Below are positions 1-17,858 of a stretch of 64,000 bases of DNA, one piece after another. Origin of the DNA: Branchiostoma floridae (taxonomy: Eukaryota; Chordata; Leptocardii; Amphioxiformes; Branchiostomatidae); contig NC_049992.1 of the NCBI RefSeq assembly GCF_000003815.2, positions 10,218,755 through 10,282,754 on the forward strand, written 5' to 3'. Position 1 is the stretch's first letter, and each line of letters opens with the position of its first letter. A program made the position numbers and the translations under genes. Below the pieces are notes generated by a model. It ran no database searches, had not been told where the DNA came from, and worked only from the letters and a program-made list of their open reading frames with translations.

Positions 1-269
1 TGCCTACGACCAAATGGCAGAGTTTCTTCGTAGGCATCAAGGTCATACCTCCTCGTAATTTACAGCTCGCTGACAACTCGGCCAAGCTAAATTCTTGATT
101 TGTAAAGGGGGCTTTAGAAATACAGCCAGGGCTACCCAACTAGCCGAAGGCTATTATCAAGGGCTAGCCCTGGTAACAATACAAAATACATTATACAATA
201 GTATACAATGATATTCATATTGATTTATCATAGTTTTTTTCTGTCTATTCAAGACGACTTTCTCTGTTA

Positions 270-690
270 CCCTCTAGCTTAATTTTGGACTTCCAGATTA
301 ATTCCGGACAAACCTTAATCATTTGAAAAAGGATTAACCAAATGAATTAAAATTTGAAATTATGGTATATTAAAAGGTAATTAATATGTAGATTTCAATT
401 AGATGTCTCCAGGAACAAGGCCAATTCTGGAAAATTCTGGGAACCGGAGCCAGAATTCTGGCCCAGAGTCAGAACTCTCCAGAATTCTGGGAACCTAAGT
501 CAGAATTCTCCAAAATTCTGGGAACCTAAAGCCAGAATTCTCCAGAAGCTTTGTTTCTGGAGACATCTAATTGCAATTTATATATTAATTACCTTTCAAG
601 AGACCATAGTTGCAAATCTTTATTCATTTGTTTAATTGTTTTTCAAATGATTAAGATTTGTCCAAAGTCCAAAATTAACCTGGAGAGTGT
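270..690. repeat. Foldback (MITE-like) element with internal AGAATTCTGG repeats
   Basis: The two outer arms, about 140 bp each (276-415 and 545-681), are imperfect reverse complements. Both contain TTAATCATTTGAAAAA-like and AGGTAATTAATAT blocks and meet at AGATGTCTCCAG. The centre (415-545) holds several copies of CCAGAATTCT/AGAATTCTGGGAACC, themselves partly palindromic. No transposase is present, so a non-autonomous foldback element is the simplest reading. Confidence 0.8.
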
Positions 691-1599
691 TTGCAGCTTT
701 TTACCCTGAGGAAATTGCCACCTTATTTGCAAAACAAAAACAGTCCTGCATACCTCTTCCAGCCTTACATGTCAAGCCAGTTCTGCTAGCTTTAAACTAT
801 GGCACTATTCCCTATGGAATACACTCATAGACAACACCTAGAAGGTGTCTGTACATGTGTGTAATTACTGCTCAGTCTAAACATTCCAACACTAGAACCT
901 TAAAAACAAACCTTTCTGTAGCCCTCAGTGAGTTAAAATGTTCCAACTTAGCAAAAACATCAAGATAAGTAATCACCTGAGACCTTTACTACATTGTTTG
1001 TAGTAGGTTATGAATAGGTTTCTGTTCAGAATATTGAAAATTTATCAGACATTATTGCGCATATCAGAAGTTAAAAATAAAGTCTCAGTAAGACATCAAA
1101 CGATTTATTTCAAGTCATGCCACTAGCAATAAAAAGATCTGATTAGTTTTGAAAATGTCAAAGGATCTAAGAACATTATTACATGTTTGATTTTTCCCTA
1201 CATTGAATACAATGTCACCCTACAGAAAGAAAGCTTTAGGTATATTTATAAAAAAAAAATTATACTGAATGTACAACATTCTGGAGTCTCTATGACATAA
1301 CACTATCAGGAAGCAAAGGCATAACTTATGACTACATGTACATTCATCTTTCTGCCTAATACTTCCAAGATCAGCAGATAAATTGATTCCTGGTATTGTG
1401 ATGTACATACAGGACTAAAAATGTAGTGCATTCTGAATTCTATATGTCTTGATTCCCAGTCACAGAAATCGCAAAACAACCTTTATGTTGGCATGACTGA
1501 ATCTGGAATGTACTCAAGCAACCACTAAGTGCCTCTTTCATTGCCGTACTCTCACCACACTTTTCTCTTAAGAACTAAATGTTTACTTTGCTAACGTCT

Positions 1600-1792
1600 N
1601 NNNNNNNNNNNNNNNNNNNNNNNNNNNNNNNNNNNNNNNNNNNNNNNNNNNNNNNNNNNNNNNNNNNNNNNNNNNNNNNNNNNNNNNNNNNNNNNNNNNN
1701 NNNNNNNNNNNNNNNNNNNNNNNNNNNNNNNNNNNNNNNNNNNNNNNNNNNNNNNNNNNNNNNNNNNNNNNNNNNNNNNNNNNNNNNNNNNN
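1600..1792. other. Assembly gap (193 N)
   Basis: A run of 193 undetermined bases. Apparent ORFs crossing it are artefacts of translating N. Confidence 0.99.
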
Positions 1793-2694
1793 GAGAAAGA
1801 CCGCCCCGTCAACTATTTAAATGCACACTCCTAAGTGTCCTTCAGTTGCCATACCGTAGCTTTAATCTTGCAAACATTTTCAAGACAATGTCTACAACAG
1901 TTGGGAGTACAATGTAACATGAATAAAAAGCAGTTAGACCACTTTGCTGTACCTGGCCCTGTTAGTATTAACAGCCCTGGGAAGACAAGATAATTCACTG
2001 TCAACCAACTGGTCAATCAATTGAGTTGTCACAACAATAGTAGTTTTTGTGGGTGAAAGGTCAACAGGTCAAAGGTAGCACCATCAAGGTAGGTGCAGAG
2101 TACTACAAAACAATACTTCTTCTCCTGTTGTGACTGGTAGTGCATAGAGGTGGTGGGTTTCTTTGCAGTAACTGGCAATTCTATTGAGGTATATATAGGG
2201 AGGAGTTTCCAGCCTTTTGTCAACTATACAATGTAATGTAACACATGTGTCTGTATGACAGTGTATGTCAATGACAACTTTGTTTTCACATCAGAATTTA
2301 TGTTTGTGTTTGACATCTATTTGCGTCACAGCATCTGGAATAGTTAATAAACTTACAAACCAAGTTAGTTAAAGAGTAATCCTTGTGTACATCTCTCATT
2401 TAGAACATCATTGTGCAACATTCTTCAACGGTTAGACCACATATTAGTACTTACAAATAATCAGATTTGCTTCGCTGCTTCCTATGGCATGCAATGGAGA
2501 GGAACAGAAATAAAACCTTGATTAAGGTGTTACGGCATACAAGTTAGACTCTTGTATTCTTACACAAAATATTATTGCCATTTTATTACTAGAAAAAAAG
2601 AAAAACCTAGCCAAGTTGAGTCATCATTGTCACTTACTACTTATTGATTTTTTTATTCTTCATTGCCAATGAACAATAAATACTCAGATTTAAA

Positions 2695-2921
2695 CTAACG
2701 CTAGTTCACCTTTATCCACGGGGTAACCTATATCCGTAGTTTCTTCAAACAGGGTATCTAGGGATGTTAAGTCGACGGACGGTGCAATATCTTTAAAGAC
2801 ACAGTATTTTTATGCAGTTTGAACTTTGAAACCACCGTCCATTGACTTGACTTTCCTAAAATACCGTTTTTGATAACAACAGATAAAGGTTATCCCACGG
2901 ATAAAGGTGAACTTGCGTTAT
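2695..2921. repeat. Foldback MITE, copy 1 (family also at 54878-55050)
   Basis: The ends are inverted repeats: TAGTTCACCTTTATCCAC on the left and GGATAAAGGTGAACT on the right, each followed inwards by a GGGTAACC/GGTTATCCC-like block. The interior has a second inverted pair around AAGTCGACGG and CCATTGACTTGA. The same interior and right end recur at 54878-55050, so this is a dispersed family and not a local hairpin. Confidence 0.85.
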
Positions 2922-3440
2922 AACTTGCAGGTAAAACCTGATTTTTTACATCTCACAATAATTCATAAAGATTTAATGTATGACACTACACAGATACTTG
3001 CGTTGCAACTTATCTTGGCCAAAAAATATTAGCACTAATATTATAGAAGTCTCATATATATTTTCATTTTGACAATTCTGTATATCACACTGCATGGAAG
3101 ATGATGTGCCTCCGTGCTTTCATCCAACGATTTCACATCCCTGTTGGCCAGGAATTCTCTTAAGGAATTCACATGTCACTGTTAACCAGATGCAGGAAAT
3201 ACAGTATAAATTTACACAACATGGAAGTGAAAATCCGCATCTTGATCACTGAAAGGTAAAAGAATCTACCAAATAATCCGTCATAAATCTTACAAGTGCA
3301 CGCATCAACACCCAAAAAATCTTCTCAACATCTGAATCAAACCGTATCAAAGTACCGTTACTTCTGAAATATCTCAAGCACAAAGCAAGTCACGATGACA
3401 AGACTTCAAATAAGAAAATATTTTCTAAACGTCAAGTTAC

Positions 3441-3499
3441 CTGAATCGCGACCGCTGTAGCGAATCGGACGGAGAAGGGAGCTCGTCTATCTTCTCCAT
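3441..3499 (-). CDS. First coding exon of an unidentified minus-strand gene
   Basis: On the minus strand an ATG in strong context (ATCACCATGG) opens a frame reading MEKIDELPSPSDSLQRSRF. It runs to a good splice donor (CAG followed by GTAACT, plus-strand 3435-3440) and leaves two bases of a split codon. It lies head-to-head with LZIC across a CpG-rich promoter, as expected of a real gene start. No downstream exon was found between 1 and 3440, so the rest probably lies beyond the left edge or in short exons I cannot see. I do not recognise the peptide. NMNAT1 is LZIC's divergent neighbour in human, but this peptide does not look like the NMNAT1 N-terminus. It is acidic and Ser/Pro-rich with no signal peptide. 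Confidence 0.5.
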
Positions 3500-4150
3500 G
3501 GTGATTCTAGGGAGACTCCTTGGTTAAAGAAAGCGAAATCTGTGAATGAAAAGGGCGGATATTTGCGGAATTCTCGATTTTCGGGACAAGTAGGCCACCT
3601 CGTCTGTCAGACCGACATCACACCACCGGCTGTAAGTAACCTTAGACCTTACTTACTTCCGGGAAACGGGGCATCATGGGAAGTTGATTGAAACTGCATT
3701 TTGTGTTTATTCCGCTAGATAGCGCACCTAAGCAAGCATACTCGGGTGTAAATACTACATTAGACAGATCGCGGGGAGGTTATTTTCAAATCACGAATTT
3801 TCAGAATGAACGAATGAATGAATGTCGAAAGCACTGCTCATACCAGCAAACATCGCCCCATCCACTTTAAATTTGATTCTTCTGATTTTTCTGCAACGAT
3901 TTTATCTCGCGAGATGTTGCTGTGCACGAGATATCACGAGACGTCGAAGAGACCGGAAGAGAAGAGAACCAGGATCATCAGTGAGTGAGTTTCATCCGAA
4001 TGATTTTCCAGCCTTCACTTTTGCTTTAAACTTTCCAACTGTATGTGCTTCGCTCACGCATTTGTTGTCTAGATATAATACTTCATGAGAAGCTTCTTAA
4101 CTCTTGAAAGTTCCGTTTCAGCGTTGACTTCGGCCCAAAGGCCCGGAAGT
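3500..4150. promoter_or_regulatory. Putative bidirectional CpG-rich promoter (unknown gene / LZIC)
   Basis: This block separates the minus-strand start at 3499 from the LZIC transcript. It is richer in CpG than its surroundings and has no TATA box. It contains an ETS-like ACTTCCGG at 3656-3663, the palindrome TCTCGCGAGA at 3905-3914 and a second ETS-like site GCCCGGAAGT at 4141-4150. A plausible LZIC non-coding first exon ends at 3980 before GTGAGTGAG. ETS sites and the CGCG palindrome are known core elements of TATA-less, often divergent, housekeeping promoters in vertebrates. Use as a shared promoter here is inference. Confidence 0.6.
3905..3914. promoter_or_regulatory. TCTCGCGAGA palindrome (CGCG element)
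   Basis: A perfect 10-base palindrome. In mammals this motif is a recognised core element of CpG-island and bidirectional promoters, linked in the literature to ZBTB33/Kaiso-type binding. It lies about 400 bp from the minus-strand ATG and about 70 bp from the putative LZIC first donor. Confidence 0.7.
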
Positions 4151-5105
4151 ACAAATTTGTAACATTTTCTCATGTTGTGGACTTTAAATTGGTTTCTTCT
4201 AAAAGAGTTAAAGGGACCTTAGAAACATGTTCATTAGCGTCATGTACGTCTTGAGAAAAACAACTGATATTCTGCAGGGCCCTGAGGCCCCTGATCCCTT
4301 GATCAATTGCAAGTACAGTATCTACTGTGTTTTATAATAGAGGTCAAGTTTCATGTTCATTTGTAACGTTAACGTTAAACAAAGGAGGTTGGTTCAAGTA
4401 GCCTTTTGGACGCATCTTTGGAATTTTCTGCATATACTGCAAGGTTTCACATGCAACACGGTGTCTTTATTAAATTGTTTTTCTTGAAATCATCATCAGC
4501 ATTTCAGGCTGTTATTGCTAGGAGTTTATAATTATATATTATTGACCTCCTTGGTTGGACCAAAAAGATAATGTTAGATCAAGGAGCTTTTATCAGGGAT
4601 TAGATGTAATACTTGTTGTAATACCAATCAGAGTGTCAAGGTGGCACTACTGCTGTATTTTGACCATGCACTTTGTTACAATGACATGCTCTAGTGACAA
4701 TCCTTTCAAATTTAACATTTCATAAAGAATCTGATCAACAAATCCATTTGCATGGTCAATATAATGGTAGGATAAATATGGGTTTTTTATTTTGTCTGAA
4801 AGAACTTTTTAGTCTTATCCTTGTCTTAATTTATTGTCAAACATATTTATGAATATGTAAAGTAGTACATATGATGAAGAATTCTTTTACTATCATATCA
4901 GTATCAGTTTCAGAATCAGACATTGCAATGCAACCTTAAACTTTTAACTTTTGACTTCTCCAACAAAATATAAGTTGAAGGCAATATAAAATTTATGTAG
5001 AGCTATTTCCAGGTTTTCTTTTAAAAAATTTTTGCTATGAATGTAATCTTTAATTTCTAGTTTATGATTTATTCTGTCATATTTCTGTAAAATTTTCAGC
5101 AATAA

Positions 5106-10552
<5,447 letters not shown>

Positions 10553-11376
10553 AACAGCGGGGCCTGTGCTGTTCCAGAGGGAAGGGTGGCGGTGATCGGA
10601 ACAGCCGTGTTTTTGATAGCCAGAATCAATTTCTCACACGATAACACTGGCAGCTTTTGTTGTATTGTTGGTGAGGAATGTATAATCTTCGGAATATAAT
10701 CTTCTGGGGTTCCATGTATACTTTTTGCAAGGACAAATTTTTTTTTAGGGTTTTAAGATCACAAGAGGTTGTTGGCATTATGTTGATATGTTGAGTGCAA
10801 ATTCTCACCAGTTTTAAGATAAGTACATTCCTGTACCCATAACTTAGCAGAAAGACTTCAGTTAATGTCAAGAGGGGATAGACCTTAACAAGTTTATTCC
10901 CTTTTATTTCTAATTGCCACTTCCATATACCATACATGTATATCTAATACCTTTTCCCATCAAATGTTGCAGAGACTTTAGAATTCCTGACTGACCTCCT
11001 AAAAACTTTTAAAATGGGCTAGGCTAACTCTATTATTGCTAGGCTCCTTGGGTGGTACAAGTTTCTCCCTGAATGCTGGGACAATTATTAGGTGGGCAAA
11101 GTGTTTGTGCCTGAGGCCCCAGACAGTAGAATTTCTCAGTGCAGCTACTGATAGGTGTTAAGGAGAAAGTGATATGAGATGAACATCCATTATCTAGGGT
11201 ATTGTTTGATATATATACAAAAAAATTCTGACATTAAATGAGCTTCCATCTTATCATAGCATATTATTATCATTATTGAGATGCAATATTAGGCTTTCTA
11301 TCCATCCATTTGTATTATTTGAGATCCAGATAAAGTCTACTTGCAGAAATATTGATCATACATTTTATTTCTGCAA

Positions 11377-11382
11377 AATAAA
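11377..11382 (+). terminator. Candidate polyadenylation signal for LZIC
   Basis: The first clear AATAAA downstream of the LZIC stop (10552), implying a 3' UTR of about 0.85 kb. Nothing beyond the hexamer supports it. Confidence 0.35.
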
Positions 11383-14061
11383 CTAATATTAAAAAAAAAC
11401 AGTTTACGATTGTTTTTGCAGACAGACCTTGTTTACATATTATATTCCTTTTGTCTAGACTCTATGCAAATCCCACTCTATCTCTAGGATAACATTTCTG
11501 TTATACTGCAGAGGAAGGACCATAAAGTGCCGCCCACACTGTCATTCTATCAGCCTCAAGCTGTAAAATTTACCGAGTAATTTTCCCAGTCACTAGTTGC
11601 TGATGAGCACAAGTCCCCAGTGAAATTCGACAAGCTCGTCCAATATATCGAATTGGGAAACCTCAGCGTTATATGCAAGCCTTTTTCAATTGCCAATGTT
11701 TTTGCCCACCATTTCTCTCTTAGCAAAATACTGTATAATCCCTAGGCTTATCGGTGAAACGGTGACTTCCAGCATTTTTCAGACCATCTGATTGATATCC
11801 ACATTTGCACTATCTTTTTGATGAGGCAATGCAGAACAAAGTTGTCTAAATAGAATAAAAGCCCAAATTTCCTGTATGATAGCAGATACCGGAGTGGTTG
11901 TATTATTGCTAAATTATAGCAGACGTATATTTATTACCAGTATGGTAAACTCGTATTGTCAGTACATCAGAATCAGTTTTGAATTGTACTGGTCCATTGT
12001 TTATGGATTACAAAATATTGAGGTCATGCCACATTAAAAAAATAGTGCCCGTATCCCTGGCTTATTGAAAAACCTCTCGGTGACATATACCTACTGTTCC
12101 AGCAAGATTCAGCAAATAATATAATAGATGAATGCACGTACATGTATTGCAATATCCTCTTGTGTGACCTACAACCACATTTGCCACATGATTGCCCTCC
12201 ATAGATGATATAGTGGAAACAGTAATACTTGTGCTGCCAAAAACATGTAGACTATAAAATAGACAAAGTGCTCATGCAGTGTTTTGAGAAATATCAGACA
12301 TGATGCGGTAGTCATGGAAGTAAGTACCCAAGTGCAGGAGATTTTGCAGGAATAATCTCATTCCCTGCATGTAATGGGTCCGCGGGCTTTCGATAGCAGC
12401 CCGTCCGAAAACAAATAGTCCACCAGACTGCAATTTCCTGCAGGGTGATCTCATCTGGCCTGACCTTCTGCAGAGATCTGGGATCAGAGCTGACTGGACT
12501 GGCCAAACCAACGGCATGTACTGATCTGTGCCACCAAGCGGCAAAAGATTGGGATGGGAAATATTGGTCTTGGGTGTGCTATCTTTTTTTTATAGCACGT
12601 GTGGAACATCTATGGGGTCACGTGGTACTGTGGTTGTTCACTTTTTTTTTATAAATTCATGTTACATGTAATTAGCTGCTTCCTCTCTTTCCTTGCAACT
12701 ACTATTGTCAAGTCCAGAGCTCTTATAATTTGTCTATGATTGTGGGAGGGTACAGAAACAGAAGCAACATGGATTTAAGTAAAAATGGACTAGTACAAAT
12801 ATGGCAAAGAGATGCTCATCGGGAACAATATTTGATTGAATACAGATTAGAAGTTTGCATCTAATTGCCATGTTACATACTGTTTTCCTCCAATATATAG
12901 TTGAATGGATTCATTCCTTGAGCTACCAACATCAACACACTGCAGTCGTCCCATCAACACACTGCAGTCGTCCCTCGACAGTAAGACATCTGGAGCCGCA
13001 TAGTTCAAGTTTTGAAATTCTATATTGAAGTTTTTTACTGTTTTCCTCCAATGATATCTGAGTATGTCTGTAACTTCATGCGTACAGAGAACCCTGTTAT
13101 CCAACATCTCAAGTTTATGAATTTCTTTTTATGACAGAAAGAAAAATTGATTGACAGGCCTAAAATTTATCTCTATCAGATATGTACAGATTAATGACCA
13201 GGACTTTGGAATATACCCCAGATATTGCAGCATGCTACCGTATCATTCCAAACTGTCAAACTACAACAATCACTCCAGGGCTTGTACCAATTGCTTTGAT
13301 CGTATTGCAGACTTTATCTTTATCACACAACAGTGTTCCATATAACCTTATATCACTGTCAATACAAGCTTCGTATGTGATGATAATATTCTAAGGCCAT
13401 GTTTTATTTTTGATTTTGGAAATAATTTTTTTTTAAAATCGTATTAAAGGTATGTAAGCTTCCACAGTAATTCTACTCAAGCAAGACATGATTTGCAAGA
13501 AAAAGCTGCATACCTAATGTGTAATATCTGATTATTGTGCTATTTTACTCTTATCCCCAAAATCTTGAGTCCTTTAAAAGATCTCTTGGCAACGCATCAT
13601 ACCTTCCTGTCTTATCAACCCATTAGAGGCCATATTTGCCGGAGGCTTTGCTGGATCCTTACAGTGATTTAGATGCGCTTGTAGAAGTGGAGTGAGAGTT
13701 AATTTGGACTGTCCGCGTTAGGAAATATGAAGATTTACAATCTGGCCAGCAGGCCAGGCAATATCATGGTATCATCAAGGGTTGACGTATGTGCGGTGGT
13801 AAGAGGGCAGAGAACTGGACTCGATACTCAATATTGTCTTGTTCTTCAGAGGGTATGTCTCAATTTTTGTCCACCTCAAATCGATGTGAGGGGTGGCAGT
13901 ACCAAGAATTGGCAAGCCGGGTTTGTCACTTTTTGAAATTATGATTTATAAGATGTGTGTGCATTAGATTTGCACTTTTTACAGGGTGTTTGTGAGTGAA
14001 CACAACAGAGGGATATTTTTTAATACACTTCTGTGTCAGTCTTATCAGACCAGTTTTAGAA

Positions 14062-14248
14062 TTACTGTAAATGCATTTAAGTTTGCGGGGATTTAATTTA
14101 TCGGTAGCGGGAAAAGTTCACAGTACACCATGCACTGTAGTGTCTTACTGCCATGGAAAAAATGTTTGTGGTGGTTTTAAGTTTGCGGTGAATTGGCAAC
14201 GCGAAAACCGCGACCATAAAACTGCGAAAATTTCTGCAAGTACAGTAA
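14062..14248. repeat. MITE-like repeat, copy 1 (family also at 32349-32624)
   Basis: Short terminal inverted repeats TTACTGTA and TACAGTAA bound a body reading AAGTTTGCGGGGATTTAATT, later GTGGTGGTTTTAAGTTTGCG and ending AACTGCGAAAATTTCTGCA. The same left body occurs in reverse orientation at 32549-32624 and the GCAGAAATGTTTGCGGTGG block at 32351, showing a dispersed family. Confidence 0.8.
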
Positions 14249-14517
14249 CCTGAACATATTAACATTGATTAAAGGATGATATAGCTAACGCTGAAATGGC
14301 TGGAGCCATCCTGCTCTGGCAACCAGACGAGTGTTGCAGGTGTGGTCGCCCTTCCTTGACACTAATATAGGAAGTTACTTTTGGAGGACACAGGACTTCA
14401 GGTGGAGGAGCTTTGCTCTGACAGGACTTTGTGGAAAGCGAGGTGTCACCTTTCTACAGAGGATGAACTGAACTGAATTGCTGAATCAGATTTTTCCTGC
14501 CAACCTGCCTATTTCTG

Positions 14518-14635
14518 ATAGGCTGGGTGCTATCTTATTTCTACTGGGGCTCCTTATACTCGCTACTCTGAAAAGATTTCTTTAGGATAGTGAGTATAAA
14601 GAGCCACGGTAGAAATAGAATGGTACCCAGGCTAT
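14518..14635. repeat. Short foldback element
   Basis: A near-complete hairpin of about 118 bp. The left arm is ATAGGCTGGGTGCTATCTTA, then TTTCTACTGGGGCTCCTTATAC. The right arm is its reverse complement, ending GTAGAAATAGAATGGTACCC and AGGCTAT. The loop is around AAAGATTTCTTTAGG. Confidence 0.8.
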
Positions 14636-14964
14636 ATTCCTGACTCTTCATCCTACTAAATCTAGTATCACTATGGCCCAATCACAGGAAATATTGTCAT
14701 ATCATATGTTTCAACATCCTAGAATCCTGTACCTATTTTTGTTACGGAAGGGCTAGATTTCAAACTTAGATCTTTGAGTTGTTACTTGGGATCAAGGAAC
14801 AGGGTTGTTACTGGGGATACTATTTAACAGGTGGAAGTAAGCGCTTCCTTTAGAGGGATAAGGTAACACGAGTGTTGTTTTTTCCCTGCAATAGTATAAA
14901 AGATCATTATTTCTTGACTCATAATTTAGACATGGACAGATGCAGTGTCAATGCATGTACTTCA

Positions 14965-15157
14965 NNNNNNNNNNNNNNNNNNNNNNNNNNNNNNNNNNNN
15001 NNNNNNNNNNNNNNNNNNNNNNNNNNNNNNNNNNNNNNNNNNNNNNNNNNNNNNNNNNNNNNNNNNNNNNNNNNNNNNNNNNNNNNNNNNNNNNNNNNNN
15101 NNNNNNNNNNNNNNNNNNNNNNNNNNNNNNNNNNNNNNNNNNNNNNNNNNNNNNNNN
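14965..15157. other. Assembly gap (193 N)
   Basis: A run of undetermined bases in intergenic DNA. ORFs spanning it are artefacts. Confidence 0.99.
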
Positions 15158-17836
15158 TGTGATCTAAATATCTAACCCATCCATTCTGATTGATGCATTG
15201 TGCACACTCAATCAGTTTCAAAATGGGGCTAAATAATAATCTATCAAAGGTATCAGTCACGCATCTAATTGTTTCCATCTTTGCTGGTTATTGAATTATA
15301 AGATCCAAGAGGATACACTTTCCAAAAATGGAAGCAAAATGGAGGAAAGGTTGGCCCAAAATTTTTACGTTAGACTTTCAGGTATCTTTGTTAGAAGAAT
15401 ATTCGCGGATGACCAACAATAAAACACACCGCCGTTCAAAGAATAGAAGTGATGTCTAAATTCTAATACTGCCCTCCATTCATCACGTTTAATATTGACA
15501 ACTCAAGGGAATGGGGTGGCCATACAACAGTGCACTAACCCGTATAATGCCGATCTACATTCAGCACCATATGCATGGAGATTTTACACCCTCTGGGGCA
15601 GCTTTACTTGACCGCGGGCGCCCAATTCAGCTGAAGAATCCGGGACCTTTGTGCTTTTGACTTGAGTGTCCGGTGCTTTAGTGTTGTTTTCACGTCCGTG
15701 CATATCGCTACGTCGATAATGTACTGTTCTATCAGGTTAGGATGAATGTGCCATTAGACAACTTTGGACAGGAATGTTGTGAAAAGATTGTCCAAATACA
15801 TAGAATTAGGATTTGTGAGCGAAAGTCACTGCATTAAAATACACAATCTTCTTGAGATGTCTTGATAAAGAAGATATAATGAAAAAAATTGACACAACCT
15901 CTTCATGTTTGTGCTACTGCCGCTGTAATGTCAAATTATTCGTTATGAGAAATCACTGTGTTCTCGGGCTAGTGTGAATATTGTGGCCTGTTCTCTGCGA
16001 GATGACCGTTTCAGCACCTTGGACAGGTCTACTACGCACTTCACGGCAAACAGGTTATCTTTTACCATAACGTGGTAGTAGACAATCCATACATATACAT
16101 TGACGTACCAACACGACTTGCGTATTCCCATGGTAATCAAGTCCCATTTGTTTCGCCCAAGGTTGTGCTTTATCGATTGACGTTGTTCTGTAGTTATCGT
16201 TAACGTTAGATTCCATGCGATAACTCTGCGTAAGACTGTTGTGGAGTGACGAATTCACATTCATTTTGGATCCTACTTGTCTCTACAAATAATCAAATCG
16301 TTCTCAGAATATGTAACGTTACTTATTTGGCGTGAAGCACCTCGCTGACAAGCTAAGTTAACGTTGTTGAAAACCATGGAAACAAGTTCGAAGGAATATT
16401 AGGCACGTACGCACATTCTTATTCAATGCTAAAGATTGTTTTATCTAAATCGTTTTGTGACGTGATATGCCATCGTTTGAAGTCGCTGCATCCCTAACAT
16501 GATAATAAGCGGGATAGTGAATACGCACCGACTCTGCCCCTGAAACTTGTAACGTTACTAGACTCTCTATCGATTTGTTGGGACCTCATTTAATTAGAAG
16601 GTATCCACCGATTGGTTTCAGTGATCCTGCATTCTCTGTCGCCACAAGAGGGCTAGCTGCTTACATGGAAGGTAGAAGAAATACGTACTGGACTGGAAAA
16701 CGCACCAGACAGTGGTTGATGATAAAAGGCTGGCTTGACTTTGAATTTCGATACGGAGACTTTTGTGTAACAGCAGTCTCCTACGCAGAGGGACCAGCGT
16801 CGTTATATACTATAATAACAGATTCATCTCTGCTGTACGAGAATGTATAACAGAGGAGTACGTGCATGTGTGAGCGTATACCAGAAGATTTCGTAGATTT
16901 AAGCTTCTCAATGCCAAACAACTCGTCACTACTACGTGTTTTTATGGAGGCCAACACTCCCATGGAATGAAGATGACAATATTCTTGCACATACTCAGCA
17001 TTTTGAACACGATGTGTTAGCTGCATGCGTAGTTGCGTATGCTGCATTTTCCTAACAGCGCAAAGGTACAGGGCTTTGAAATTCATTAACCGCTGCTTAT
17101 GTCATCGGTCCAGCCTAGTTTGACTCATCATCAGAGAGAACCGCCCACTCAATAACCTCCCAGACTCTCCCTCTGTCCGATCGAAGGTGCAGCGGCCGTA
17201 CCCCTTCCCTCCCATCCATGACTAATTGTACGATGTTACATAGCTCGCCCACGCCCATGTGATATCGACAGGCCTCTTTTAGGGGATTTTCTCAAAACCC
17301 ACATAATCTCTGGCCATTAGATCATCCTGGGGATCTATCTTATTTTGTGGACATTTTGCGCCGTCTTCCTAATGGCATGGCGCTGTATTGCAGACATAAA
17401 CTTAAGCTTTTCTGTTCTTTGTTTTGGAGCCAAACGTTATCTTACGTCAGAGTACATTTAACTTTCGTAAATCAAAATATAGCTATGCATTTTTCCTTAA
17501 ATTTGTTATTTATACATCGAAATTTTATGTTCAAGTTTGCATCATAAATTAGTGAGAAAATAATTTTGAATGAGCTATGAACTGATCTTCCCTCATAATC
17601 ATCACAACATATCTCATATGAGAAATCCGTACGATGTACGATGTAAGATTGGTCATACCATGTCTCTGACACAAACCGACTTCATGCGCCCTATCCTAAT
17701 TACCCGATTAACGTAAAGTCGATGATAATGATGCCCTTTTTTGCTTTCCTCTTCTGAACGTCAAGAGGTCGATCTGTGCTTTTGAAATTCATTTCTTGGC
17801 CAAATTTATTTCTTGGATTGGTTTTTCAAGATGATA

Positions 17837-17858
17837 GGGGTGGGGGGTGGGGGGGTGG
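17837..17858 (+). other. G-rich run (possible G-quadruplex)
   Basis: Runs of 4, 6 and 7 G separated by single T, then GG. Long runs of this kind can supply four G3 tracts. There is no gene context. Confidence 0.4.

Larger units (their letters stand above)
1..3440. other. Repeat-rich stretch without recognisable exons
   Basis: I see no convincing coding exon here on either strand. The ORFs are short and look random. It may be intron of the minus-strand gene whose first exon is at 3441-3499, but no further exon of that gene could be picked out. It holds a foldback element near 270-690, an assembly gap at 1600-1792 and a second foldback repeat at 2695-2921. The rest is AT-rich and featureless to the eye. 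Confidence 0.6.

Noticed and set aside
12272-12544. 90-codon minus-strand ORF in a GC-richer block
   Set aside because: No recognisable domain, no splice signals of note, and overlapping ORFs in a second frame are equally open. Too weak to call.
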